DNA of 64,000 bases from Colwellia sp. BRX10-3 (GTDB taxonomy: Bacteria > Pseudomonadota > Gammaproteobacteria > Enterobacterales > Alteromonadaceae), in the NCBI RefSeq assembly GCF_014077505.1, contig NZ_JACGWA010000007.1, positions 1-64,000 on the forward strand. The letters are read 5' to 3'. Below are positions 26,457 through 35,446 of the stretch, in pieces. Under the pieces are notes generated by a model, which saw nothing but the letters and a program-made list of their open reading frames with translations, did no database searches and was not told the origin of the DNA. Position 1 is the stretch's first letter; every line of letters starts with the position of its first letter. The position numbers were made by a program, and so were the translations under genes.

Positions 26457-26850
26457 AACAAAGTCCTTTTGTTTTGATCTGTTTAGTTTAAGTTCTCTAG
26501 AATTTTTCGCTTTATTTGAAAAAACGAGTAATTAACCGCATTAAATATAACTACTTTCATCATTGGAGCAGTCTAGTATTACAGTTTTATAGCGTTAGTA
26601 TCAATTAACAGCATATAAAACTTTACATAGTATAGTGGTGGTTTTAATAAATGCGAATTCGCCTCAACTAAATAATAAATCTCTTAGCTTTATGTGAAGG
26701 TAGGGTAAGTTCTTGTATGCAAATAAATAGACTTAACGCTATTGAGTTTTAGACATACAGGCGCACGAAATCAATAACTTGAATATAAAAAAACCAAGCT
26801 ATAGGGCTTGGTTTTCATATATATACTTGGCGCTTAAACGCTAAATAATG
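26457..26850. other. Intergenic region upstream of the pseudogene
   Basis: A/T-rich, without a credible coding frame. It contains the upstream region of the broken CTERM gene and, at its right end, the terminator of the isocitrate dehydrogenase gene. Confidence 0.55.
26790..26815 (-). terminator. Terminator of the isocitrate dehydrogenase gene
   Basis: AAAACCAAGC (26790-26799) pairs with GCTTGGTTTT (26806-26815) around a six-base loop. On the minus strand the T tract follows the stem, 35 nt past the stop codon. Confidence 0.9.
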
Positions 26851-27858
26851 TTATAAACGTTCTAATACAGCTTGGGTGAAGTCTGAGGTGCCATGTGTGC
26901 CACCAAGATCACGGGTTGTACGATCGCCAGTTTCGATAACTTCAGTGATAGCGCGACGAATGTTATCGGCTTTATCTGCCATGCCTAAATATTCTAACAT
27001 TTGAATGGCAGCTAAAATAACAGAGGTGGGGTTAGCCAAGTTTTTACCGGCAATATCAGGCGCACTACCGTGAACAGCTTCAAATATCGCACAGCCATTA
27101 CCAATATTAGCGCCAGGTGCCATACCTAAACCACCCACCAAACCTGCACATAAATCTGACAATATATCGCCAAATAGATTGGTGGTAACAATGACATCAA
27201 ACTGCTCAGGATTCATAACTAACTGCATACAACAGTTATCTACGATCATTTCTGTTGATTCAATTTGTGGGTAACGTGCGGCTACTTCACGGGCAACCTT
27301 GAGAAATAGGCCTGATGTAGATTTTAATATATTCGCTTTATGAACAGCCGTTACTTTTTTACGACCTTCTTTTATTGCTGTTTCGTAGGCAAAGGTAACA
27401 ATGCGTTCAGCACCTTCACGGGTAACAAGGCTCATTGCTTCAGCATAATTGCCATCTTCTGAAACTGTTTGCCCTAGGCCAGAATACATACCTTCTGTAT
27501 TTTCACGAATAGTAATGATATCAATATTTTCATAACGAGCTTTAGTGCCTTTAAACGACAGCACAGGACGAACATTTGCATAGAGTTGAAAATGCTTACG
27601 TAAAGTTACGTTAATTGATGTAAATCCATCACCTACGGGTGTTGTTAATGGACCTTTGAGGGCGATTTTATTTTTTTCAATCAGCGCTAATGTTGATTCT
27701 GGCACTAAATCGCCATGATTCTCCAAGGCTGTCAAGCCAGCGTCAGCATACTCATATTCAAAATTACAGCCAGCTTTATCAAGTACTTTGATAGTCGCGT
27801 CTATAATGTCTGGACCTATACCATCGCCTGGGATCACTGTTATGATTTGTTTTGCCAT
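26851..27858 (-). CDS. NAD-dependent isocitrate dehydrogenase (IDH/IPMDH family)
   Basis: This 335-aa enzyme of the beta-decarboxylating dehydrogenase family looks like the short NAD-type isocitrate dehydrogenase. Visible are the N-terminal VIPGDGIGPDI, the substrate loop IRENTEGMYSGLGQ (Ser/Asn pattern of IDH rather than LeuB), the lysine-containing VTAVHKANILKSTSGLF, metal-binding aspartates in NLFGDILSDLCAGLVGG, and the nucleotide-binding EAVHGSAPDIAGK. IDH of this type converts isocitrate to 2-oxoglutarate. Homoisocitrate or tartrate dehydrogenase activity cannot be excluded from motifs alone. It is monocistronic. Confidence 0.85.
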   Translation of the reverse strand: MAKQIITVIPGDGIGPDIIDATIKVLDKAGCNFEYEYADAGLTALENHGDLVPESTLALIEKNKIALKGPLTTPVGDGFTSINVTLRKHFQLYANVRPVLSFKGTKARYENIDIITIRENTEGMYSGLGQTVSEDGNYAEAMSLVTREGAERIVTFAYETAIKEGRKKVTAVHKANILKSTSGLFLKVAREVAARYPQIESTEMIVDNCCMQLVMNPEQFDVIVTTNLFGDILSDLCAGLVGGLGMAPGANIGNGCAIFEAVHGSAPDIAGKNLANPTSVILAAIQMLEYLGMADKADNIRRAITEVIETGDRTTRDLGGTHGTSDFTQAVLERL

Positions 27859-28323
27859 TGTTTTATTACCTTTTGAGTATTACTTTTCTTGAATTGCGAG
27901 AATCGAGTGCTATTGGTTACATATAAAAAAATTACTAGCAGATACGTTTTAAGTGGCACTGCTGTTAAAGATTCAACCGAGTTAATGGCTGCAATTATAG
28001 CAACTAATCGGAGCAGTTAGTAAATTTTAGCGTTAAACTTTAGTCTTAGTTTTATATGTAAGGTTTATATTGAGTGTTGAGCTTCGAAAGTGATATTTTC
28101 AGTACGGAAATTAACAGTGATAAGGCTTTAGCAATCGAATGTTAGCTAAAAACATGATTTATTGTCCTGGTTGATTTAGCTTGATTAACAGCCTAAAATT
28201 AACCAACGACCTAGTGATTAACCAACGACCTAGTGATTAACCAACGACCTAGTGTATGTGCAGACTAATATCTGGTCGTTGATTATAAAGATAAAGCCTT
28301 AAGGCTAGTTAAACTTAGGCGAG
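27859..28323. other. Intergenic region with a triplicated 19-bp repeat
   Basis: No gene is seen between the isocitrate dehydrogenase start and the DUF3192 gene. The notable content is the perfect tandem repeat at 28198-28254 and an inverted partial copy just after it (near 28272-28285). Confidence 0.6.
28198..28254. repeat. Three perfect 19-bp tandem repeats
   Basis: ATTAACCAACGACCTAGTG occurs three times without a mismatch. About 18 nt later CTGGTCGTTGATTA is an inverted near-copy of the repeat core, so one unit could pair with it as a hairpin. The array is downstream of the DUF3192 gene on the minus strand. Identity of the copies suggests recent expansion. Confidence 0.95.
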
Positions 28324-28701
28324 TTAAAACGCTTTGAACTGCTGATAGGCTGTTTTTCCAATCGCCGTTAGTATGCCGTCGGTAAACAATAATGCTGTGC
28401 ACTCATCTTGTGTAGTGATGCCATCAGATTTTACGTGTTGTGTACGGTAAAAACTCACCTGGTAACTTCTTTCATTGACTAACTTAGCCTCAGTAATGTC
28501 AGGACTGCCAAGCTGTTCGATAGCGCTATTAAAGTTAAACTTCTTCAATTCAAGTTTAGCTATAAATTGTCGGTTATAAGCTTCTCGGTCTTCCCACTGC
28601 ATTTTTGCAGGGCTGTCATCGTAAAAATTCATCACTAGTGCGACAAATATACCATATGCTATTAATGCGACTAATATTCTAGCGATAATTTTTTTATTCA
28701 C
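28324..28701 (-). CDS. DUF3192-like membrane-anchored protein
   Basis: This 125-aa protein has an N-terminal signal anchor (KIIARILVALIAYGIFVALVM, ~4-24) and a periplasmic domain. The domain matches the lipoprotein encoded at 34942-35289. Shared features are YNRQFIAKLEL, the G-x-P/A-D turn, the strand VSFYRTQHVKSDGITTQDEC and the hydrophobic end FTDGILTAIG. I assign both to DUF3192 from memory of the YYRTxxxxxDGxTTxDEC pattern. Function unknown. It follows xni on the same strand after a 164-nt gap. Confidence 0.78.
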   Translation of the reverse strand: MNKKIIARILVALIAYGIFVALVMNFYDDSPAKMQWEDREAYNRQFIAKLELKKFNFNSAIEQLGSPDITEAKLVNERSYQVSFYRTQHVKSDGITTQDECTALLFTDGILTAIGKTAYQQFKAF

Positions 28702-28865
28702 TTTTAATCCTTGAACCTTTCTGACCGATGATTTTAATATTATGTACTTATTGTGACTCGTAATAGTTAAACTCTGGCTATTTTTTAGCCACTAATTATT
28801 TACAATGCCATTATAGTGAACCACATTACGATGATTTTTTATCGTGCTGTGATGTTACCAGATTG

Positions 28866-29687
28866 TTAACTACTGGCAAGTCCATTTTCACTTGGTAGTC
28901 TTATATCTTTAAGATTAAAACCTAAAGGAATATCAATTTTTAATGTGAGTAGTTTGCGACTTAATGCTATTTGTTCATCATGCTGTGATAGTTTTTCACT
29001 GATACTACTTTTTAAGTCTGTGGCGCACAGTATACTTTTAATCGAACCATATTGATTTAGTAGTTGTGAGGCGGTTACTTGTCCAATGCCAGCTACACCT
29101 GGTATTTTATTCGTGTTGTCTCCGGTTAACGTCCATAAATCCATTAACTTGTCTGGTTTTACAGTGAATTTGTTTAACACATACTCTTCGTCCAAATAAC
29201 GTCGATTAAAATAGTCATATACCTTTATATTAGGGTTTAGCAACGACAAAAAGCACTTGTCTGTAGACACTATAGTGACATTTTGACCCCGTAATGCGAC
29301 TTTGATCGCCAAGGTAGCAATTAAGTCATCAGCCTCGTCTGCTTCTGAAACTAAAGAGTCAACAAAGTGTTTCATAAAGCGGTCTTGAATATCAGGTAGT
29401 TTATCGGCCAAATGCTCAGGCATTTTTTTACGGCCTTTTTTATAGTCAGGAAAAATATCATAGCGCCAGCAGGGGGCTTGAGAATCAAAAACCATCAATG
29501 CATGGCTAGGTTCTAATTGTTCTAGTATCTTTTGTAATGCTTGTTCGCATGCTTTAGCGGTATTAAATAAAACTTGTTGTTTGGTATTATCCGCCAATTC
29601 GTTGTTTAACAAAAAAGGCCGCTCTTGCACAGCATAAATTCTTCTGATCAAATTTAATGCATCAATTAATACCAAGTGGACCGTCAT
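28866..29687 (-). CDS. xni: Flap endonuclease Xni (ExoIX)
   Basis: Xni is the free-standing homologue of the DNA polymerase I 5'-nuclease domain. LVLIDALNLIRR supplies the first metal-site Asp, DYKKGRKKMPEHL the helical-arch lysines, and EADEADDLIATLA the acidic cluster. The helix-hairpin-helix is NKIPGVAGIGQVTASQLL (~residues 185-203). The length is 273 aa (251 in E. coli). It begins 5 nt after the ppnN stop, so the pair is cotranscribed; in E. coli the two genes are near neighbours. Confidence 0.94.
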   Translation of the reverse strand: MTVHLVLIDALNLIRRIYAVQERPFLLNNELADNTKQQVLFNTAKACEQALQKILEQLEPSHALMVFDSQAPCWRYDIFPDYKKGRKKMPEHLADKLPDIQDRFMKHFVDSLVSEADEADDLIATLAIKVALRGQNVTIVSTDKCFLSLLNPNIKVYDYFNRRYLDEEYVLNKFTVKPDKLMDLWTLTGDNTNKIPGVAGIGQVTASQLLNQYGSIKSILCATDLKSSISEKLSQHDEQIALSRKLLTLKIDIPLGFNLKDIRLPSENGLASS

Positions 29688-29692
29688 AAAAC

Positions 29693-31033
29693 CTAACCTT
29701 CAATGACTGTATAACAAGGAACATATTTACTGCCGGGCAGTTTCATTCTTTGTTGTTTAACGAAAGAATTTAATAGTGTATCCATTAAAGCCATCATTTT
29801 ACTATCACCACTTATTTCAAAGGGGCCGTTTTCTCTAATTGCTTTTATACCACTCGCTTTTACATTGCCTGCAACAATACCAGAGAATGCGCGACGTAAG
29901 TTGGCCGCTAATGACGCTATGCTTTGGTCATAATGTAAATTCAATGAAGCCATATTTTTATGATCTGGCTCAAATGGCTGTTGAAATTCTGGTTCAATAA
30001 CTAATGACCAATTAAAATGATAAGAGTCGCCGGTAAGCTTACGATGAGCGACCACATCTTCAGTGGTTGATTTCAATGTTTTTGCGACTTGTTCCGGATC
30101 GTCGATAATTATTGTATAGAGTTGTTGAGCTGATTCACCCAAGGTAGCGGCAATAAATTTGTCTATCTGCTCGAAGTATTCTGCGCTTTCAATTGGCCCT
30201 GTTAAAATAATGGGTAATTTTTGTGATTGATTTTTTGGGTGCAGCATAATCCCCAGAATATAAAGTAATTCTTCTGCTGTGCCAGCACCACCTGGGAATA
30301 TAATAATACCATGCGACATACGAACAAACGCTTCTAAACGTTTTTCAATGTCGGGCATAATAACTAATTCATTGACGATAGGGTTTGGTGGTTCTGCGGC
30401 AATAATACTTGGCTCAGTTAAGCCTAAATAGCGACCAGTAGCATTACGTTGCTTGGCATGACCAAACGTGGCTCCTTTCATTGGGCCTTTCATTGCGCCA
30501 GGACCACAACCAGTACAAATATTAAAACCACGTAAGCCAAGGTGATAGCCGACTTTTTTAGTATACTTATACTCAGTGCTGTTAATGGAATGTCCACCCC
30601 AACAAGTGATTAAATTTGGTGAACTGTCAGGAATTATGGCGTTGGCATTGCGTAACATATCGAAGATAACATTAGTCGTACTTTCAACTGCTTTTGCATT
30701 GTAAGAGTCGCCAATAAATAATATATCGCGTAATACTGCAGAAAGGTGTTCTTGAATACCTTTAATAATAACACCGTCAACAAATGCATGTTCTGGCGGG
30801 TTATCTAATGCTAACTTCACACCACGTTCACGTCGTAATACTTGAATTTGAAAGTCTAGAAATTGTTGATAAATATCTTCAGCATTGTCGGTATGACTGC
30901 CGGCATTAAGTACGGCTAAAGAGCAATTACGATAAAGATTATAGAGCTCACTAGTTGCGGATTGCTGCAAGTGATCAACTTCTGCTTGTGACAGTAAGTT
31001 CATTTTACCTACGGGATTAACTTGGGTGTGCAT
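29693..31033 (-). CDS. ppnN: Pyrimidine/purine nucleotide 5'-monophosphate nucleosidase PpnN
   Basis: PpnN (YgdH) is a LOG-family nucleosidase that splits nucleoside monophosphates to base and ribose 5-phosphate; in E. coli it is activated by (p)ppGpp. The LOG catalytic motif is [18 protein letters not shown], and the phosphate loop [16 protein letters not shown] is intact. N-terminal [17 protein letters not shown]-like [12 protein letters not shown], and C-terminal [13 protein letters not shown] follow the E. coli protein. The length is 446 aa against 454. It lies between the diguanylate cyclase gene (22-nt gap) and xni. Confidence 0.96.
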   Translation of the reverse strand: MHTQVNPVGKMNLLSQAEVDHLQQSATSELYNLYRNCSLAVLNAGSHTDNAEDIYQQFLDFQIQVLRRERGVKLALDNPPEHAFVDGVIIKGIQEHLSAVLRDILFIGDSYNAKAVESTTNVIFDMLRNANAIIPDSSPNLITCWGGHSINSTEYKYTKKVGYHLGLRGFNICTGCGPGAMKGPMKGATFGHAKQRNATGRYLGLTEPSIIAAEPPNPIVNELVIMPDIEKRLEAFVRMSHGIIIFPGGAGTAEELLYILGIMLHPKNQSQKLPIILTGPIESAEYFEQIDKFIAATLGESAQQLYTIIIDDPEQVAKTLKSTTEDVVAHRKLTGDSYHFNWSLVIEPEFQQPFEPDHKNMASLNLHYDQSIASLAANLRRAFSGIVAGNVKASGIKAIRENGPFEISGDSKMMALMDTLLNSFVKQQRMKLPGSKYVPCYTVIEG

Positions 31034-31055
31034 TATTCAACTTCCTCGTTTTATT

Positions 31056-32690
31056 TTACCCGTATATCACTTTATTTTTGCCATCATTTTTGGCCTGATA
31101 AAGTGCGGTATCAGCACGTTCAAATGCCGAGTGAACATTGTCATCTCTTTGAACCAAAGTTACGCCGATGGAGAAGGTAATACTGACACGGGTACCTTTG
31201 AAAGTGAAAGGTAAACTTGACACTTTTTTACGTAACATGTTGAGTTTGTTCATCACAGTTATTTTGTCTACACCTTTAAAAATTAAGACGAACTCTTCAC
31301 CTCCATATCGGCTAATAAAAACATCTTTACTCATAAATTTTGTTAAGGTATCGGCAATAACCTGCAGAGTTTTATCACCAGCGGTATGACCATAAGTGTC
31401 ATTTATACGTTTAAAGTCGTCTAAATCAATAACAGTTATCGCTAAATCAAACGGTTTATGGTGAAATCGGACTATTTCTTTTGCAAAAAATTCATCAAAT
31501 GCTGCCCGATTAGCTAGTTTAGTTAAGGCATCTTGGAAACTTTTAGCCTGAACTTCTTGAATACGTTTTTCAAAAACCTTACTTTGTTTTTCTAATTGCT
31601 CGACCTGTGCTGACATATTATTTAGCTTTTCATGCAAAGCTAAACTTTGTTTTTCTTCTAACTTAGTTTTGTTTTCTAATGTTTTAGCAATTTGCTGAAT
31701 TTTATCATTAACATCGACTTTCATTTCACTTAACGAGCCTGCGTCGATAATGCCAATGCTCACTGCGTTTATTTTATCAGTAAGTTCTTTATTAATTTTT
31801 GCATTTTGCACACTGCATTTTGATGAACTAACAATAGTTGCGCTTACTGAAACTTGAACAGAGCTTAGTGTTTCGCTGAGTGTTGATAAAAACACTTTAG
31901 CTCTACTGCGCTCTTGCTCTAAATCTTCAATCATAAAATCGAAAACATTTAAGCACTTTGTCATTAATAGTTGGTTTGAAACTGGGCCGTGTAAACTCGA
32001 TTTAATTTTGGTGATATCGGCTTTATGCTTATTTGAAAGCACTAAGGTATTTAGGATTGAACTAAATCTCCCTATTAACTCTTTTGGAACAACTTGTTCT
32101 GTAACTAAGGTTTTTTCGGTTAACTCATTCGTGCTAACTTTATTGATTGAGCTGAGTGAAACTAACTTGTTAGGAGCTAGTGCTTGCTCTGCGGGTTTAT
32201 TAATTTGCTGATGTATAATACTTTCATAAAAGGCAATAAATTCGCTCATTATTGGTATGTACTGGATTAATGACGATTGGCTTTGCTTTATTTTACCGAT
32301 TAGTGCTTGCAGCTGATGACGATTTTCCTTTGGAAATTTTTTGACTTTTTGCAAACCAGTACTGGAAGCATTTAATTGTTCATGTATTTCAATGCTATTT
32401 TTATCGTTTTTTAGCGAGTGCTGTCGTAACAATGTCGATATAGCTTTAATGTCTTTGTCTAAATCTGTGAAGCTGGTTGATGTTTTTAGGGTTGTTCTTA
32501 ATTTAGCTAATTTATTATCAAGCAATATGTCAGTGCCTTTACAGGCTTGTGATAATTTTCCAATAAAGCTGGTTAACAAGGCTGACTGTGCACTAAATTC
32601 GTTTTCTATTTCACTTCGAGCGTTAATAGCGGACTCAAGCCGAGATTTTAAAGTTTTAATTGTTTTTTCGGCAACAGAAATTTCGCTCAT
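31056..32690 (-). CDS. Diguanylate cyclase with N-terminal coiled-coil region
   Basis: This 544-aa GGDEF protein probably makes cyclic di-GMP. The C-terminal ~165 residues carry the full GGDEF domain, with VIDLDDFKRINDTYGHTAGD and active-site SRYGGEEFVLIF (~460-471). I see no RxxD inhibitory site just before it. The N-terminal ~370 residues lack membrane segments and are long helices, with coiled coil predicted at ~330-375 (KLEEKQSLALHEKLNNMSAQ); the sensor is unrecognised. It lies 22 nt upstream of ppnN and likely shares its transcript. Confidence 0.9.
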   Translation of the reverse strand: MSEISVAEKTIKTLKSRLESAINARSEIENEFSAQSALLTSFIGKLSQACKGTDILLDNKLAKLRTTLKTSTSFTDLDKDIKAISTLLRQHSLKNDKNSIEIHEQLNASSTGLQKVKKFPKENRHQLQALIGKIKQSQSSLIQYIPIMSEFIAFYESIIHQQINKPAEQALAPNKLVSLSSINKVSTNELTEKTLVTEQVVPKELIGRFSSILNTLVLSNKHKADITKIKSSLHGPVSNQLLMTKCLNVFDFMIEDLEQERSRAKVFLSTLSETLSSVQVSVSATIVSSSKCSVQNAKINKELTDKINAVSIGIIDAGSLSEMKVDVNDKIQQIAKTLENKTKLEEKQSLALHEKLNNMSAQVEQLEKQSKVFEKRIQEVQAKSFQDALTKLANRAAFDEFFAKEIVRFHHKPFDLAITVIDLDDFKRINDTYGHTAGDKTLQVIADTLTKFMSKDVFISRYGGEEFVLIFKGVDKITVMNKLNMLRKKVSSLPFTFKGTRVSITFSIGVTLVQRDDNVHSAFERADTALYQAKNDGKNKVIYG

Positions 32691-32875
32691 AAAAAATCTT
32701 CCCTAAAATACGATATGATGAAAATAGCACTGGGTGTGCTTTTAAAAATATAGCTTTAGCATTACAGATAAAACTCTATTTTCAGTATATGTTAATAATA
32801 AACATAAGTGCATAAAAAGTTAGCATAAGTGCATATCAAACCCCTGATTGCTCAAAGATTGTACATTGCTTTTAC

Positions 32876-33727
32876 TTATTGTCTGAGTGTTCTTAGTTTC
32901 GGTGCTTTTTTATCAATTGTTGAGCGAAAAGGATTAATATCTAAACCACCTCTACGTGTGTATCTGGCAAAAACCGTTAGGCTATCTATTTGGCATAAAC
33001 GTTTTATGTCACAAAATATGCGTTCTACACATTGTTCATGAAATTCATTATGTTGGCGAAACGAAATTAAATATTTTAATAATGTTTCATGACAAATTTT
33101 CTTACCTTTGTATTTTATATAAACACTTGCCCAGTCAGGTTGGTTAGTAATTAAACAATTTGATTTCAACAAATGGCAAACTAAATATTCTGTTACATTA
33201 TCGCCTTGAGCATGACTGGCATTTATTAATATCTCAGGCGTTAATTGGTATTGGTTAACTTCAATATCTAGATCATCTATGCATATTGCTGTATCACCTG
33301 ATAAATTAAGTGCAGGGCAGTTATTAACAGGAAATAGCTTTACCTCTGCAGTAGCTCCTGCCGTGGCCGATAAATCATTAGTTAATGCAGATTCAACACT
33401 TTTCCACGAGGAAAATGTAGATTGATTAAAGCTATTCAAATACAGCTTAAATGACTTTGACTCAACAATGTTGGGGCTTGTACATGGGAAACTAAATTCA
33501 GCAACCGCAACAACAGGTTTACCTTTATCATTTAGCCATGAAAGCTCATAACCGTACCAAACATCTTCACCAATAAAGGGGAGTTTATCAGCGGTTATGC
33601 CTAAGCTGTCTCTATTTAAGCTTCTTGGTACCGCCTGCAGTAATTCTGCGTTATATTGACTACAATACTCTGTTGCTTTTCCAAGTGTTAAGTCGCTTAA
33701 CGCTTTTGCGTTTGTGTAAGTGCTCAT
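32876..33727 (-). CDS. queF: 7-cyano-7-deazaguanine (preQ0) reductase QueF
   Basis: QueF reduces preQ0 to preQ1 with NADPH in queuosine synthesis. This is the long, two-T-fold type. The catalytic Cys is in [15 protein letters not shown] (with the proton-donor Asp), and the substrate-binding Glu/His in [10 protein letters not shown]. The NADPH-binding [14 protein letters not shown] is conserved. I start it at [17 protein letters not shown] (33727), giving 283 aa versus 282 in E. coli. It is divergent from syd by 72 bp, as in E. coli. Confidence 0.95.
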   Translation of the reverse strand: MSTYTNAKALSDLTLGKATEYCSQYNAELLQAVPRSLNRDSLGITADKLPFIGEDVWYGYELSWLNDKGKPVVAVAEFSFPCTSPNIVESKSFKLYLNSFNQSTFSSWKSVESALTNDLSATAGATAEVKLFPVNNCPALNLSGDTAICIDDLDIEVNQYQLTPEILINASHAQGDNVTEYLVCHLLKSNCLITNQPDWASVYIKYKGKKICHETLLKYLISFRQHNEFHEQCVERIFCDIKRLCQIDSLTVFARYTRRGGLDINPFRSTIDKKAPKLRTLRQ

Positions 33728-33799
33728 TTTTGAGTAACTTCTTCCTGATTGTAACAATGTAGATAGAATTTTCTTTATTTTATAGGAATTATCCGTTAG

Positions 33800-34381
33800 A
33801 TGAAAATATCAAATTATTCTCTTAATGAACTTGTGTGGCATTTTTCACAAGATTACTTACAAGCTTACCAACATAGGTTTGAACATTTACCTATTACTCA
33901 TAAGGATGAAGATTGGGCATCGCCTTGTGAACAAGGAGATCACGAAGAAGATTTTTCTTTATGGCATCCGATAAAAGTTGATGAAGCCCTAACGTTTGAC
34001 AATGTTGAAGCGGCATTAGAAGTAAAGCTTCATGATGACATTAAACAGTATTTTACCGCTATTTATAGTGACAGTTTAGATGCAAGTTGTGTTGAAGGAG
34101 ATTTGTCGCTGCTATTTGCATGGAGCGAAAAAGACTTTGCTCGTTTACAAGAAAATATAATTGGTCATATTTTAATGAAAACGAAGTTAAAGCAAAAGTT
34201 AACCATATTTTTTGCCATCACAGATGACGACGACCATATAATATCATTAGACAATGAAACTGGCTCAGTTTGGGTGGAAAAAGTTGGCTGCAACCCGCAT
34301 AAAAAAATAGCGGATACCTTGGCTGAATTTATTTTGCAACTTACACCACGTATTCCGCCAAAAGCTATAGAAAATGATTAG
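33800..34381 (+). CDS. syd: SecY-interacting protein Syd
   Basis: Syd is a peripheral cytoplasmic protein that binds SecY and may act in quality control of the translocon. Family features seen are the SPCEQGD-like N-terminal segment, [20 protein letters not shown], the conserved [20 protein letters not shown] (~residues 102-122), and [20 protein letters not shown]. The length is 193 aa (181 in E. coli). It pairs divergently with queF, a conserved arrangement. Confidence 0.92.
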   Translation: MKISNYSLNELVWHFSQDYLQAYQHRFEHLPITHKDEDWASPCEQGDHEEDFSLWHPIKVDEALTFDNVEAALEVKLHDDIKQYFTAIYSDSLDASCVEGDLSLLFAWSEKDFARLQENIIGHILMKTKLKQKLTIFFAITDDDDHIISLDNETGSVWVEKVGCNPHKKIADTLAEFILQLTPRIPPKAIEND

Positions 34382-34436
34382 TGAGCTATATTTAGCTCTA
34401 TTATGATCTTAACTAATAACAGCGATTGAGCTTAGA

Positions 34437-34769
34437 TTAGTTATTATTTTTTATTAATTGATTTTCCAACAGCTGTTTTACCTGTTGTTTTAATTCAGCT
34501 ATTTCTTGCTGTAATGGCACTAAAGCATTGGCTATTTGTAAGCTTATTTCTTCATGAACAGGTTTTAGTTCAGTTAATGCTTTGCTTGAAATTTCTTGAT
34601 GCGGACTACGAATGAATTCTGGATCATGATGCCAATTTTTTAAAGCAGCAATAATTTTTGGCAAAGGTGTGGCTTGACTCAGCTGACTTTTAATCAGTGC
34701 GACACTTGGAACTTTACCGTCATTGGCAAGTTTGTTGGCGATGATGGAAATTTCATCAAATATAGTCAT
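34437..34769 (-). CDS. Small KfrA-N-like putative DNA-binding protein
   Basis: This 110-aa protein has an N-terminal ~50-residue helical segment (ISIIANKLANDGKVPSVALI, then a short LSQATPLPKIIAALKNW) resembling the KfrA N-terminal DNA-binding domain pattern, in which helix-turn text of the type A-x-x-L-x-x-x-G-K-x-P-S-V recurs. A C-terminal heptad-rich coiled coil (LQQEIAELKQQVKQLLENQL) suggests dimerisation. It is convergent with syd. The family assignment is by pattern only and is tentative. Confidence 0.6.
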   Translation of the reverse strand: MTIFDEISIIANKLANDGKVPSVALIKSQLSQATPLPKIIAALKNWHHDPEFIRSPHQEISSKALTELKPVHEEISLQIANALVPLQQEIAELKQQVKQLLENQLIKNNN

Positions 34770-34941
34770 TAGTCATAACTCAAGTGTTAAAGAGGCAATA
34801 TTTTAGCGAAAAATACTAATATTGTCTTGCTTTGTTTTATGTTTATTTAATAATATTTAACTTAATCAATGGGTTAAAAAAGTGGTTTGGCAATTGCAAA
34901 TAGCTTTAGCAAAACCATTACATTGATAAGAGAAAAATAAA

Positions 34942-35289
34942 ATGAAAAAATCGTTATTAGCATTAATCGTTATCGCGCCATTAACATTGGGTTTAACCGG
35001 TTGTGTTATTGCCGTTGGTGGCGAAGATGGCCACTCTATTTCAGGTGATTTTGAAGATAGAGAATTCAAAAATAGAAAAAAAATCGCAGGCATTCAATTA
35101 AACACTTCATTTACCGATGTTTCTCGTGAAATGGGCGTAGCTGATTTTAGCGAATCTTATTTGGATGATGGAAAAACGGTGAACGTTGTTTATTACCGTA
35201 CACATCGCTTACATAAAGATGGATTAACCACTAAAGATGAATGTACAAAATTAGTTTTTGTAAATAATAATCTAACCGCTATAGAGTAA
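34942..35289 (+). CDS. DUF3192-family lipoprotein
   Basis: This 115-aa lipoprotein has lipobox LTGC (Cys21) and a small outer- or inner-membrane-tethered domain. It is a paralogue of the protein at 28324-28701. Aligned features are NRKKIAGIQLNTSFTDVSRE, the YYRTHRLHKDGLTTKDEC strand-loop, and LVFVNNNLTAIE at the C terminus. A single Cys in the KDEC position is common to both. Function unknown. It is monocistronic, with a strong terminator. Confidence 0.82.
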   Translation: MKKSLLALIVIAPLTLGLTGCVIAVGGEDGHSISGDFEDREFKNRKKIAGIQLNTSFTDVSREMGVADFSESYLDDGKTVNVVYYRTHRLHKDGLTTKDECTKLVFVNNNLTAIE

Positions 35290-35340
35290 AGACGAACTCG
35301 AGTAACTTTTTAGCGTAGACATAGCGCTACAATTTAATGA

Positions 35341-35377
35341 AAAAAGGGCAATATCATTGAGTGATATTGCCCTTTTT
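35341..35377. terminator. Strong bidirectional terminator
   Basis: A perfect 16-bp stem (35341-35356 with 35362-35377) encloses TTGAG, with five A on one side and five T on the other. It serves the DUF3192 lipoprotein gene on plus and probably the DUF3300 gene on minus. Confidence 0.95.
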
Positions 35378-35446
35378 GTTTCTTTGTAAACTCAATCTTT
35401 GCTTTTAACAGAAATGAGTTTGTGGCTAACCTTAAAACAGAAAAAG

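Noticed and set aside
28198-28254. CRISPR-like array
   Set aside because: The repeats are contiguous with no spacers and no cas genes are nearby.
33728-33799. preQ1 riboswitch before queF
   Set aside because: The 72-bp gap to syd is too short and shows no pseudoknot-like C-rich/G-rich pairing.
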